Notes under the pieces: model-generated
Told to the model about the DNA's origin: nothing
The model's input: the letters and a program-made list of their open reading frames with translations, nothing else
Database searches by the model: none
Shown here: piece by piece, positions 27,192 to 36,697 of the stretch
Layout of the letters: each line of letters begins with the position of its first letter
How positions within the stretch are numbered: the stretch's first letter is position 1
From: Bradyrhizobium campsiandrae
GTDB taxonomy: Bacteria > Pseudomonadota > Alphaproteobacteria > Rhizobiales > Xanthobacteraceae
Length of the DNA: 64,000 bases
Direction: 5' to 3'
Assembly: GCF_014529705.1 (NCBI RefSeq)
Contig: NZ_JAANIH010000006.1
Coordinates: 1-64,000 of the forward strand
Position numbers and translations under genes: made by a program

Positions 27192-29342
27192 CTACTTCCC
27201 TTCCAGCATATTCACCGGCGTCCAATCGGCCGGCGGTGGATTGGCAGCCAGCGCCCGCGCGCGTCTGGCGAAGTAACGGCACGGCGGATCATCCGCGGCG
27301 GCGCTTTCGAACAGCTCGGCGGCCTTCGCGAAATCGCGCGCGCGCCAGCACGCAAGGCCGCCGGCATAGGCCGCCGCGCGCATGCCTTGCTCTTGCGTCT
27401 CTCTGTTCTTCTCGGCGAGAGGTTCGTACACCCTGATCGGCTCGTCGCGCCCCTGCACCCGGACCAGGTCCAGCTCGCGCCAGGTGTAAGCGCCGCGGCT
27501 TCGATTGACGGTCGCCTCGGACACCATGATCACGGTGCCGAAATATTTGTTGGCGCCCTCGAGCCGTGAGGCGAGGTTCACCGTGTCGCTCATGACGGTG
27601 TAGTTGAAGCGCCGGCGCGAACCGATATTGCCGACCACGGCCTCGCCGCTGTTCAGCCCGATGCGGTGGGCGAGGCCGCGGCCGTGGAAGGCGGGATGGC
27701 TGCCGTTGAGCTCCTCGAGCCGGTCGCGGCATTGCAGCGCTGCCGCAACCGCATGCGTTGCGTGATCGGGATCGTCGGCCGGCGCGCCGAACATGGCGAC
27801 GATGGAATCGCCGATATATTTGTCGACATAGCCGCCATGGCTTTCGATGATGTCGGTCATGGCGGAGAGATACTCGTTCATCAGCGCGACCAGCTCGGCG
27901 GGCGTCATCTTCTCGGCGATCGAGGAGAAGCCGCTGAGGTCGGAGAAGAACATGGTGATGTCACGCATCTCGCCGCCGAGCACCGGCATCTTGCCGGAGG
28001 CCACCATGCCGTCGATCACCTCGGGGGCGAGATAGAACGCAAAGCTCTTGCGCAGGAAGCGCTCCTCGCGGTCGGCGATCACGAAGCGGTAGCCGATCAT
28101 CATGGCGAGCGCCGTGAGGCCCGCAAGCACGGGCTCGGTCAGCGGCAGCGCGATGGCATGCGCGAATGTGCCGACGGCGACGGCCGTATAGGCGACGGTG
28201 AGCGCAAACCAGGTGATCGCCGCCCCGGTCGGAGCCAGCACGCAGGCGGCGCCGGCGATGATCGCCGCGAACAGGATCGCCAGAACCAGCCGTAGTAAAG
28301 AGCCAGGCTCGGTGACGGCATCATGCTCGATCAGATTTCTGACGGCGGTGGCATGGACGAAGACGCCGGCGACCGTGCCGCGGGCCGCTCGCGCGGTGCT
28401 GGCCGGGGCGGGCAGGGCGCATCGCGCCGCCGGCACACCGTCATATCCACCGGTCAGGTGCATCGACGTGAGCTTGCGGTCATCGAAATTGAGGATGCTG
28501 CCGAGCAGCACGATCTTGCCGCCGAAGGCGCGGCGGAAGAAGTCGGTGTCTCCCTTCTCGAGACAGGCGCGCAGATCGGCGAAGGAATAGGCCGGAATGT
28601 CGCGGCCCATGCCGCGGAAGTTGAGCGTCAGCGTGTTGGTGACCGCGCTCGGGATCGCATAGCCGGACAAATCCGTCACGCCGGCTGGCACGGCTTCGGG
28701 CCTGGCACTGAGCGAACTTGCGGCGAGCTCGACGGCCATCGCGGGCACCGGCTGGCCCTCGATGGAAAAGCTCAGCGGCATCCGCCGGATCACGTTGTCG
28801 GCGTCGGTATGAACGTTGAGGGCGCGGATGTTGTTTCTCACCGCCAGTTGCTGCGCGCGATCCGGCCTCTCCGGATGGTCGTTGCTCAGAATCTCGCCAA
28901 GCACGAGCTTGCCGGTGTCGGAGAGCTTCTTCAGAGCAATGAGATAGTCCCGGTCAAAGCCCTTCACACGGCTGCCGAATGACGGGTCGCCAAAGGGGAT
29001 CTCCGACTGCTCGATCGAGCTCGGAAAGATCCCGTCGAAGCCGATGACCTTGGCGCCCCCGTCGGCGATGCCGCCGAGCACCCGGCCGATTTCGCGGGTC
29101 CAGGTCTGCGTCGGCGATCCCTTGAAAGGCGGCGTGTCGTAGGTCTCCCCGTCGATCGCCACGACCACCACCGGCGACGTCGCGACATCGCGGCGGTCGC
29201 CGATCGAGTTCCAGCGTAGGGTCGTGAGAAGGTCGAGCGAGAGACCGTGCAGCCTCTGAAGCGGCGGGGACGCGAACGCCGCGCCCGCAACCAGCGCCAT
29301 CAGGACCGTCGCAACGATGTTCCGCCTGCCGATCCGCCGCAT
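27192..29342 (-). CDS. CHASE2-domain adenylate/guanylate cyclase
   Basis: 716 residues. An N-terminal membrane helix (about residues 8-26) is followed by an extracytoplasmic CHASE2 sensor (about 40-330), three closely spaced membrane helices (about 345-420) and a class III nucleotide cyclase domain (about 460-640). Both metal-binding aspartates are present (FFSDLSGFSS and YIGDSIVAMFG), and the transition-state region NLASRLEGANKYFG is kept. It makes cAMP or cGMP in response to an unknown periplasmic signal. The exported protein encoded upstream starts the unit and is 19 bp away, so the two are probably one operon. Confidence 0.92.
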   Translation of the reverse strand: MRRIGRRNIVATVLMALVAGAAFASPPLQRLHGLSLDLLTTLRWNSIGDRRDVATSPVVVVAIDGETYDTPPFKGSPTQTWTREIGRVLGGIADGGAKVIGFDGIFPSSIEQSEIPFGDPSFGSRVKGFDRDYLIALKKLSDTGKLVLGEILSNDHPERPDRAQQLAVRNNIRALNVHTDADNVIRRMPLSFSIEGQPVPAMAVELAASSLSARPEAVPAGVTDLSGYAIPSAVTNTLTLNFRGMGRDIPAYSFADLRACLEKGDTDFFRRAFGGKIVLLGSILNFDDRKLTSMHLTGGYDGVPAARCALPAPASTARAARGTVAGVFVHATAVRNLIEHDAVTEPGSLLRLVLAILFAAIIAGAACVLAPTGAAITWFALTVAYTAVAVGTFAHAIALPLTEPVLAGLTALAMMIGYRFVIADREERFLRKSFAFYLAPEVIDGMVASGKMPVLGGEMRDITMFFSDLSGFSSIAEKMTPAELVALMNEYLSAMTDIIESHGGYVDKYIGDSIVAMFGAPADDPDHATHAVAAALQCRDRLEELNGSHPAFHGRGLAHRIGLNSGEAVVGNIGSRRRFNYTVMSDTVNLASRLEGANKYFGTVIMVSEATVNRSRGAYTWRELDLVRVQGRDEPIRVYEPLAEKNRETQEQGMRAAAYAGGLACWRARDFAKAAELFESAAADDPPCRYFARRARALAANPPPADWTPVNMLEGK

Positions 29343-29361
29343 CGCTGCTGACGCGCGCCGT

Positions 29362-30030
29362 CTATTCCAGTCGCAGCAGACGGCCGATGATCGGCGTCGG
29401 CGACGAGGTCGCGCTTGCGTCGACCTGGAATGTGTGGCGTTTGGTGCCGAGCTTGGCGAGATAGCTGCCGCCCGGCGTCAGCGACTTTCCGGCTTTCGCA
29501 AAGTCATAGAACTTTCCGGCCACCATGTTGTCGCTCCTGAGCGGCACGCTGATCGCCGGCTCCTTGCCGTCGGTGCGTTCGATCACCAGCGTGCTGCCGC
29601 TCTTGGCCTGGATCAGCGGTGCGACACTGTAGATCGTCGGCAGCTTGGCCGGCGTGCTGCCGGCGTCGGCTCGCATGGTGCGGAACGTGGTCGCCGCACT
29701 CTGGTTCGCCTCGTGCTCGGAGAGCTGCACCGCGTTGGTATCGCACGGCACCTTGACGCGCTGGACGTTGCCGAGTTGCACGGTGCTTTGTTCGGTTCCG
29801 ACCAGAACGACGCCTTCGGTGATGGTCTCGCGCAGGCAGGACTTGAGGTAGCTGAGCGTGATGCCGGCCTTGGGGCCAAGCTTGATGATCTTGCCGGGCG
29901 CCACATAGTCCATGAATTCGATGCCGTCGAGCTTGCCCTGGACGTCCTCGACGAGGGCGGCCGGCGTTTCCGCGACGGCCGGCGCGCTCAGGCAAAACAC
30001 GCCGACGATGGCGCCGATCAGGCTTTTCAT
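29362..30030 (-). CDS. Exported protein co-transcribed with the CHASE2 cyclase
   Basis: 222 residues from the ATG at 30030 (MKSLIGAIVG), chosen because GAGAAG lies 5 nt upstream. A signal peptide ends PAVAE near residue 22. The mature protein begins with a stretch like the FecR-type and autotransporter-cyclase partners (IEFMDYVAPGKIIKLGPKAG), and later has two short beta-rich repeats. I do not recognise a named family. Its position just before the cyclase suggests a periplasmic ligand or partner of the CHASE2 domain. Confidence 0.75.
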   Translation of the reverse strand: MKSLIGAIVGVFCLSAPAVAETPAALVEDVQGKLDGIEFMDYVAPGKIIKLGPKAGITLSYLKSCLRETITEGVVLVGTEQSTVQLGNVQRVKVPCDTNAVQLSEHEANQSAATTFRTMRADAGSTPAKLPTIYSVAPLIQAKSGSTLVIERTDGKEPAISVPLRSDNMVAGKFYDFAKAGKSLTPGGSYLAKLGTKRHTFQVDASATSSPTPIIGRLLRLE

Positions 30031-30213
30031 GACTTCTCTCATCCAGTTCGATGGTAGGCGAGGAATCCGCGTCCCGGCGCGAGCCTAGCAAGGGGGGCCC
30101 CCGGCCAGTGTGATCAGAATCACTCTCGGCATTGGTGCACCCCGGCAGGAACAGGTTCAAACCGTTGATGGCAGAAAACGGCGTCGCGGCAAACCGACAT
30201 TGCATGCGCAAGG

Positions 30214-31347
30214 TCAGCTAGGAGAGGTCTCCGGCGCGCGGTCCTGGTCCGGCGGGGCCCCGGGCGCTCCCAATATAAAGGGTGCCAGCACCGGCCCGAT
30301 GTCGGCAAGGCGGGGCCCGGTTTGCGCGGCGATCGCCACCACCTCATCCCAGCGCGACAGAAAGGCTTCGACGCAGGCCGGGTCGAACTGCCGTCCCCGG
30401 TTTTCGATCAGATAGTCACGGGCCAATGCCAACGGCATCGGCTCTTTATATGGCCGTCGCGTCGTCAAGGCGTCGAAGACGTCGGCGACGGCGACCACGC
30501 GCGCGGCGATCGGGATCTCCTCCGCCTTGAGGCCGTTCGGATAGCCGGCGCCGTCCCAGCGCTCGTGATGGCCTGCGGCGATTTGTGCGCCGAGCTGAAT
30601 CAGCTCGCAGCTGGAATCGGCGAGAATCCTCTCGCCGATCGTCGCGTGGGTGCGGATCACCGCCATCTCGTCGTTGCTCAACTTGCCCGGCTTGAGCAGG
30701 ATGTTGTCGGGAATGGCGACCTTGCCGACGTCGTGCAAGGGTGCGGCGAGATCGTTGTCACGGCTGAGCCGGGCGGGAGGGCCGAGCTGCTCGTCGGTGA
30801 TCCGGCTGTAGCGCGCGTCCTGCAGCGTTTACTCGCCCGTATCGGTGTCGCGACATTCGACCGCGAGCGCGAGCCGCAGGATGATCTCTTCCTCGCGCTC
30901 GCCGAGCTTGCGTGTTGCGGCTGCGACTTCGCTTGCCAAATGTGCGGCGCGATCGTTGAGCTTGCGTACGGCTGCACCAAGCTGAATCAAATTCCGCAAG
31001 CGCACCGTCATCTCGACGCTTTGCGGGGCCTTCGGCAGGAAATCGGTTGCACCTGCCTGCAGCGCTTCCATTTTGACGTCGTCGGTCTGACGCGAGGTGA
31101 TCATCGCGATCGGAATGTCGGTGCAGCCAGGCAGCGCACGAAGCGCGCGGATGAAGCTGATCCCGTCCATATGAGGCATTTCGTAGTCGACGAGCACGAG
31201 GTCGAAGCCACGCTCGCGCGCGCAGGCCAGCGCCTCGACAGGGTCGAGAAATGCTGTGGCCTCGACGAGGCCCTCCGCTTCGATATGACGTTTCAGGAAA
31301 TTGAGGACAGAGCGGCTGTCGTCAACCAGAAGCGCTTGGGTCAGCAT
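30214..31347 (-). pseudogene. REC-HD-GYP response regulator interrupted by an in-frame TAA
   Basis: The first 172 codons encode a receiver domain (ALLVDDSRSVLNFL; phospho-acceptor in LVDYEMPHMDG; KAP lysine region) plus the start of an HD-GYP domain (AVECRDTDTGE). A TAA (30829-30831) follows. The same frame then continues with RYSRITDEQL, LHDVGKVAIPD (the HD motif), HHERWDGAGYPNGL (the GYP motif) and GRQFDPACVEAFL. Intact, it would be a 377-residue RpfG-like c-di-GMP phosphodiesterase. The stop falls where most homologues have the histidine after DTGE/DTGN. The HD-GYP half could start at a TTG, but without its N-terminal helix it is unlikely to be active. Confidence 0.8.
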
Positions 31348-31632
31348 CGGCGGCCGGGCTCGTTCGGATGGCGAGGCGCGATCTCGACAAATAGCCGGTG
31401 CGATTTAACGTGAAGCAAACATCCGTGCGGCGCCGCGCCGCCTCAACGTTGCGCGCAACGCATGAGATTTGGGCGGGCTATGCACGCCTGCATGCAGACG
31501 CGAGATTTCGCGGATTGTGACCCGTAGTTGTACGGACGGGTTCATTAGGGGTTTGCACACACTCCGAAGCGAATAGTCCTCATGTCAGATTCGCGTCATG
31601 CGTGCAGCGAATCTCCGGAAATTGGGGGACGA

Positions 31633-31956
31633 ATGTCGTCTGATGTCACTGCGCCGAAGTGGTCCCTACGGCTGCCTGCGGACTGCAGCATCGCTGCGAT
31701 CCGTAGTGTCTATGACCTGATCCGTGAAGCCTTCAACCGGCAGGACCGGCTCGAGATCGACTGTTCGAGCGTCGACAAGGCCGACGTGACCTCGATCCAG
31801 CTTCTGCTGTCTGCTGCCAAGACCGGCGATGCCCAGGGCCGCCCGGTGGTCTTGACGTCCTTTTCCCAATCTCTGCGTAACACTCTTCGCCGCGCCGGTT
31901 TCGCCAGCGAGGCGATGATTGATCAGCACTTCCCGCAAAAGAAAGATGGCACCTAA
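31633..31956 (+). CDS. STAS-domain protein of the chemotaxis operon
   Basis: 107 residues from the ATG at 31633, chosen for its GGGGGAC ribosome site over an ATG at 31582. It has the STAS (anti-sigma-antagonist-like) fold: LEIDCSSVDKADVTSIQLLL contains the conserved Asp-rich turn before the loop, followed by GRPVVLTSFSQSLRNTLRRAG. The phosphorylatable serine of SpoIIAA is replaced in this loop by the DVTS sequence. It is the first gene of the cluster and overlaps cheY by one base (TAATG). Similar STAS genes head other alphaproteobacterial che clusters; the exact role is unknown. Confidence 0.85.
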   Translation: MSSDVTAPKWSLRLPADCSIAAIRSVYDLIREAFNRQDRLEIDCSSVDKADVTSIQLLLSAAKTGDAQGRPVVLTSFSQSLRNTLRRAGFASEAMIDQHFPQKKDGT

Positions 31957-32321
31957 TGGCCACGATTCTGACCGTCGACGATTCGCCCAGCATCCGGCAG
32001 ATGATCAAGGTCGTGCTCGAGCCGGCCGGTCACAGTGTGATCGAGGCGGGTGACGGCGCTCAAGGCCTCGCCAAGGCGCAGGCCGGCAAGCTCGACCTCG
32101 TCATCACCGATCTCAACATGCCCGTCATGAACGGGCTGGAGTTGATCAAGGCGCTGCGCAAGCTTCCGAGCGCGGTGGGCATGCCCATCGTCTTCCTGAC
32201 CACCGAATCCAACGATACGGTCAAGCAGGAGGCCAAGAGCGCCGGCGCCACGGGGTGGATCACCAAACCGTTCAAGCCCGAGCAGCTGCTCGCTGTCGTC
32301 GCAAAACTGGTGCGCGCATGA
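31956..32321 (+). CDS. cheY: CheY-like response regulator
   Basis: A single receiver domain of 121 residues: acidic pocket LTVDDSPS, phospho-acceptor D52 in VITDLNMPVMNG, the conserved Thr in FLTTES and lysine in ITKPFKP. There is no output domain, so it should act by binding a partner such as the flagellar switch or another target once phosphorylated by CheA. It overlaps cheA (ATGA), suggesting translational coupling. Confidence 0.9.
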   Translation: MATILTVDDSPSIRQMIKVVLEPAGHSVIEAGDGAQGLAKAQAGKLDLVITDLNMPVMNGLELIKALRKLPSAVGMPIVFLTTESNDTVKQEAKSAGATGWITKPFKPEQLLAVVAKLVRA

Positions 32322-34417
32322 GTGCGATGGACCCGACCGAGGTCTTTCGGCAGGAAGCCAGCGAGCTGTTCGAGGTCCTGGAAGGGGCCCTGCTCGATCT
32401 TGGCCAGCGGCCCGACGACCGCGAGCTGGTCGACTCCGCCTTCCGCGCCCTGCACACGATCAAGGGCTCGGGCGCGATGTTCGGCTTCGACAAGGTCGCT
32501 TCCTTCACCCACGAATTCGAGACCGCGTTCGATCGCGTTCGCAAGGGCGAGATCAGGCCGACCCAGGAGTTGATCTCGGTCGCGCTCGCCGCCAAGGACT
32601 ATATCCGCGCGCTGATCGAGAATCCTCAGTCGACCGACGACATCATCGGCGAGGCCATCCTCGACGATCTCAAGCGCTTCGTCTCGTCCGATCAGTCTGC
32701 CGCGGCCGTTGTCGAAGTCGCCGGAGCGCCGCCGCTGGCCCCCGTCGAGAGCAAGCAGGCCGGCTGGCACCTTCATCTGGAATTCGAATCCCACATTCTG
32801 CGCAACGGCTCGAACCCGCTCGATCTTCTGGAAGATCTCTGCAAGCTCGGTCCCTGTTTCGTCGTGCCGATCACCGACGGCGTTCCGTTCCTCGACGAAA
32901 TGGAGCCGGAAGACTGCTATCTGAAGTGGGACGTCAAGCTGCATGCGGCTTGCGACAAGGACGCGATCGACGACGTCTTCATGTTCGTCTCGGACGAGAT
33001 GAAGCTGACGCTCTCGCCGCTCGAGCATGTCGAAGTGCCTGCGCCGGCGCCGCCGTTGCAGCTGCTCGACGAGGACCCGATCGCAGCGGCCGAGATGCCT
33101 GCGCCGGTCGTCGAGGCCGTTGCGGTCCCCGTTGTCGAGCAGCCCGTCGCAAAGGCGCAGTCTCAATCCAAGACCAATGTCGAAGTCAAAGCCGAGCCGA
33201 AGCCTGAACCGAAGGCCGAAGCCAAGCGCGACGAGCGCGGCATCGCCACCGTCCGTGTCCAGGCCGAGCGTCTCGACGAGCTGATGGATCGGGTCGGCGA
33301 GCTCGTGATCGCGCAGGCGCGGCTGAGCCAGCTTGCGGCTTCCGGCTCCGATCTTTCGATCAAGATGATCGCCGAGGAAATCGAGCGTCTCGCCTCCTCG
33401 TTGCGCGACACCACGATGGGCGCGCGCATGGTGCCGATCGGTTCGCTGTTCGGCCGCTTCCGCCGCCTGATCCACGACCTGTCGCGCGATCTGTCGAAGC
33501 CGGTCGAGTTCGTCACCTCGGGCGAGGACACCGAACTCGACAAGACCATGATCGAGTGTCTGGCCGATCCGCTCGTGCACCTGATCCGCAATGCCATCGA
33601 CCACGGCATCGAGGACACCGCGACCCGCGCCGCCAATGGCAAGACCGAGCAGGGCCGGAACGGGCTCGCGGCCGTGCATTCCGGCGCGCAAGTGCTCGTC
33701 ACCGTCAAGGACAATGGCGGCGGCCTCAATACAGCCCGCATCCGCGCGAAAGCGGAAGAGCAGGGGCTGATCGCGGCCGGCGCGGTGCTCACCGATCACG
33801 AGATCCACCAGTTCCTGTTCCATCCCGGCTTCTCGACCGCGCAGACCATCTCGGCGCTGTCGGGCCGCGGCGTCGGCATGGATGTGGTCAAGCGCACCAT
33901 CGAGAATATGCGCGGCACGATCGACCTGTCGACCAGGCCCGGCCAGGGCACCACGGTGACGCTGCGCCTGCCGCTCACGCTTGCGATCATCGAAGGTCTT
34001 CTGATTCGCGTCGGCGAAGGCCGCTATATCATTCCGCTGTCGGCGGTCGAGGAATGCGTCGAGCTGACCGCCGAGGACGAGCGCTCGCGAGGCCGCAACT
34101 TCCTCAACGTACGTGGCAATCTCGTTCCCCTCCTGCCTCTACGCGAGATCATGTCGTCGACCGGCTTTCCGGATCGCCACCCGAAGACGATCATCATCTC
34201 GACCGGTGAGACCCGCGTCGGCCTCGTCGTCGATCAGATCATCGGCAACCACCAGACGGTGATCAAGTCGCTCTCCAAGCTGCATTCGGATGTCACGATC
34301 TTCTCCGGAGCGACCATCCTCGGCGACGGCACAGCGGCACTGATCCTCGACGTCGCGCAGCTGGTCGCGCTGGCGCAGTCGAAGGTCGAGAAGCAGCATA
34401 TCAGCGAGGCGGCGTAA
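32318..34417 (+). CDS. cheA: Chemotaxis histidine kinase CheA
   Basis: 699 residues. The P1 Hpt domain has the phosphorylated H46 in LHTIKGSGAMFGF. A P2-like region (about 150-240) and an acidic/basic linker rich in Lys-Pro-Glu follow. Then come the P3 dimerisation helix (LDELMDRVGELVIAQARLSQ), a P4 kinase domain with the N box HLIRNAIDHGIED, DNGGG and GRGVGMDVV, and a CheW-like P5. All catalytic motifs are intact. The start codon overlaps the cheY stop and its stop overlaps the cheW start, so the STAS-cheY-cheA-cheW genes are translationally coupled. Confidence 0.95.
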   Translation: MSAMDPTEVFRQEASELFEVLEGALLDLGQRPDDRELVDSAFRALHTIKGSGAMFGFDKVASFTHEFETAFDRVRKGEIRPTQELISVALAAKDYIRALIENPQSTDDIIGEAILDDLKRFVSSDQSAAAVVEVAGAPPLAPVESKQAGWHLHLEFESHILRNGSNPLDLLEDLCKLGPCFVVPITDGVPFLDEMEPEDCYLKWDVKLHAACDKDAIDDVFMFVSDEMKLTLSPLEHVEVPAPAPPLQLLDEDPIAAAEMPAPVVEAVAVPVVEQPVAKAQSQSKTNVEVKAEPKPEPKAEAKRDERGIATVRVQAERLDELMDRVGELVIAQARLSQLAASGSDLSIKMIAEEIERLASSLRDTTMGARMVPIGSLFGRFRRLIHDLSRDLSKPVEFVTSGEDTELDKTMIECLADPLVHLIRNAIDHGIEDTATRAANGKTEQGRNGLAAVHSGAQVLVTVKDNGGGLNTARIRAKAEEQGLIAAGAVLTDHEIHQFLFHPGFSTAQTISALSGRGVGMDVVKRTIENMRGTIDLSTRPGQGTTVTLRLPLTLAIIEGLLIRVGEGRYIIPLSAVEECVELTAEDERSRGRNFLNVRGNLVPLLPLREIMSSTGFPDRHPKTIIISTGETRVGLVVDQIIGNHQTVIKSLSKLHSDVTIFSGATILGDGTAALILDVAQLVALAQSKVEKQHISEAA

Positions 34418-34878
34418 TGACCGAAGCTTTGGCGGCGGAACACCAGGTCGACGCGATGCAGGTCGTGATGATCGGTCTCGGCGAAGAGAAGTTTGCGCTC
34501 GATGCGGGGCTTGTCCGCGAAATCATCGACCCCGTGCCGGTGACGAAGGTCGCCGGCGCGCGGTCGTTCGTTCCGAGCGTGATCAACGTGCGCGGCAATG
34601 TCATTCCGCTTGCGGACCTGCGTATCCGCTTCGGCATGCCGCAGCTCGAGGATTCCGCCGATACGCGGATCGTGGTGATCGAGATCGAGCTCGACAACGA
34701 ACCGGTGCTCGTCTGCGGAACCGCTGACAAGATCTAAGAGGTCCCGGATCTCTCGCGGACCGCCGTGCAGCGTGCGCCGCGCGGCGGCATGCACGGCAAT
34801 CCCGAGTGCATTCGTTTCATCGCGAAGAGGCGTGAAGAGTTCGTCATCGTTCCGAACATGGAACGCATTCTGAATTGA
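34417..34878 (+). pseudogene. cheW: CheW adaptor truncated by an in-frame TAA
   Basis: The gene starts inside the cheA stop (TAATG). It reads as normal CheW for 106 codons (FALDAGLVREIIDPVPVTKV, RGNVIPLADLRIRFG) up to CGTADKI and then meets a TAA at 34735-34737. The same frame continues EVPDLSRTAVQRAPRGGMHG, ECIRFIAKR and EEFVIVPNMERIL to a TGA at 34876-34878. Together that is 153 residues, a normal CheW length with a normal C-terminus. A tyrosine codon there would need one base change. The truncated product lacks the last beta strands and is probably inactive; a second cheW at 38696 could compensate. Confidence 0.85.
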
Positions 34879-34919
34879 AATAAGGGCCTCGCGAGAGGTC
34901 TGAGGGGCAGGGGCTGAAG

Positions 34920-36644
34920 ATGAGATTTACGGTTAAGGCGAAGCTGGCCAGTGCGTTCGGCCTGGTCATCGTCCTGTCCATGGTCGCCGGCGGCGTCGCC
35001 TATATGAAGCTCGGCGACATGATGGCAACCGCCGACAGCATGGTCCTGCGCGCAAAGCGCATGGAAAAGGCGATGGAGATCGAGAAGGACGTTCTCATCC
35101 AGCTCCGCGCGGAAAAGAATGCCATCATCGGCAGTGAAAGCGAAGTCGAACTGGCGGCGGCTGACGCCGCCAAGCGCCGCGATGCAGCCTTGAAGACCAG
35201 GGACGAGGTCTACGCCCTGGCGAGCGAGGCGGGCAGGAAGCTGCTCGACGGCTTTGCCGCGACATACGCCAAAATGAATGCCTATCAGGAAGAGACGATC
35301 CGGATCGCCAGGACCGACAAGGCCAAGGCGGCGGACCGCTCGACCAATGAGGGCCGCAAGGTCGTGAACGAAGCGCTCGAGTCGATGGGCGCCTATGTCG
35401 AGAACACCAAGAAGCAGATGGCCGACCAGGCCCTCGCGTCGAAGGAGGAGGGACATCAGGCGCAATTCCTGCTGATGACGCTTCTCGGCGTGTCGCTGAT
35501 GGTTGCGGTGGGCGCGGCTCTGTGGATATCGATTGCGATCAGCCGTTCGCTCGGCCGCGCGGTCAATCTCGCCGGCGCCGTGGCCAATGGTGATCTCAGC
35601 CAGACCATTCCCTCCGCCAGCAACGATGAGATCGGCGATCTCATCCGGTCACTGAACCTGATGGTCGGCAAGCTCCGGCAGATCGTCGCCGAAGCGATCA
35701 CCGCGGCGCAAAACGTCTCGGCCGGTAGCCAGGAGCTCTCCGCCAGCGCCGAGCAACTCTCGCAAGGTGCGACCGAGCAGGCTTCTTCTGCCGAGGAAGC
35801 CTCGTCCTCGATGGAGGAAATGGCCTCGAACGTGAAGCAGAACGCTGATAACGCCAACCAGACCGAGAAGATCGCGGCGCAGTCGGCCAAGGACGCGGAA
35901 GCCAGCGGCGTCGCCGTCGGCCGCGCCGTCAACGCGATGCAGACGATCGCCGAGAAGATCACGATCGTGCAGGAGATCGCACGGCAGACCGATCTTCTCG
36001 CGCTCAACGCCGCGGTCGAGGCCGCGCGCGCCGGCGAGCACGGCAAGGGGTTCGCCGTCGTCGCCTCCGAAGTGCGCAAGCTCGCCGAACGCAGCCAGGC
36101 TGCGGCGGCCGAGATCGGCACGTTGTCGACGGAAAGCGTGAAGGTCGCCCAGGAAGCGGGCTACATGCTGTCGAAGCTCGTGCCCGACATCAAGAAGACG
36201 GCCGAACTGGTCCAGGAGATCACGGGGGCTTGCCGCGAGCAGGACGTCGGATCGGCCCAGATCAACCAGGCGATCCAGCAGCTCGACAAGGTCGGCCAGC
36301 AGAACGCCAGTGCGTCCGAGCAGGTGTCCTCGACCTCGGAAGAGCTCGCCTCGCAGGCCGAGCAGCTGCAGTCGACGATCTCGTTCTTCCGGATCGAGGA
36401 GGGCTCGCGCAAGACGAAAGCCGCTCCTCAGGAAATTGACCGCGCCGTCAGCCAGCTTCGTACCAAGGCCGCAAAGATGGCCGACGCCGACGGCCGCGGC
36501 AGGAAGCCGGCCGCCAAGCCCGCGCGGGCGCTGAAGGCCGCGGGTGGCGGAGGCGGCTTTGCCTTCGACATGGACGACGGCGAAGACGACCGCGACGCCG
36601 AGTTCCAACGATATGTGTTGTTGCTTGACGGGCTCAGCACGTGA
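34920..36644 (+). CDS. Methyl-accepting chemotaxis protein (1st of three)
   Basis: 574 residues. A membrane helix follows the start ([20 protein letters not shown]), then a four-helix-bundle periplasmic domain to about residue 185, a second membrane helix ([20 protein letters not shown]), one HAMP domain ([20 protein letters not shown]) and a long methylation and signalling hairpin with the invariant tip around [20 protein letters not shown]. The C-terminus has the acidic tail [18 protein letters not shown] shared with the two other MCPs here. In this copy the stop after FQR is missing and ten more residues ([10 protein letters not shown]) follow, suggesting a stop-loss. Confidence 0.93.
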   Translation: MRFTVKAKLASAFGLVIVLSMVAGGVAYMKLGDMMATADSMVLRAKRMEKAMEIEKDVLIQLRAEKNAIIGSESEVELAAADAAKRRDAALKTRDEVYALASEAGRKLLDGFAATYAKMNAYQEETIRIARTDKAKAADRSTNEGRKVVNEALESMGAYVENTKKQMADQALASKEEGHQAQFLLMTLLGVSLMVAVGAALWISIAISRSLGRAVNLAGAVANGDLSQTIPSASNDEIGDLIRSLNLMVGKLRQIVAEAITAAQNVSAGSQELSASAEQLSQGATEQASSAEEASSSMEEMASNVKQNADNANQTEKIAAQSAKDAEASGVAVGRAVNAMQTIAEKITIVQEIARQTDLLALNAAVEAARAGEHGKGFAVVASEVRKLAERSQAAAAEIGTLSTESVKVAQEAGYMLSKLVPDIKKTAELVQEITGACREQDVGSAQINQAIQQLDKVGQQNASASEQVSSTSEELASQAEQLQSTISFFRIEEGSRKTKAAPQEIDRAVSQLRTKAAKMADADGRGRKPAAKPARALKAAGGGGGFAFDMDDGEDDRDAEFQRYVLLLDGLST

Positions 36645-36697
36645 TGTCGCTCGCGAATTCCAACATCAATCCGGGCCTGGCCCGAAGGTTCTGAAAT

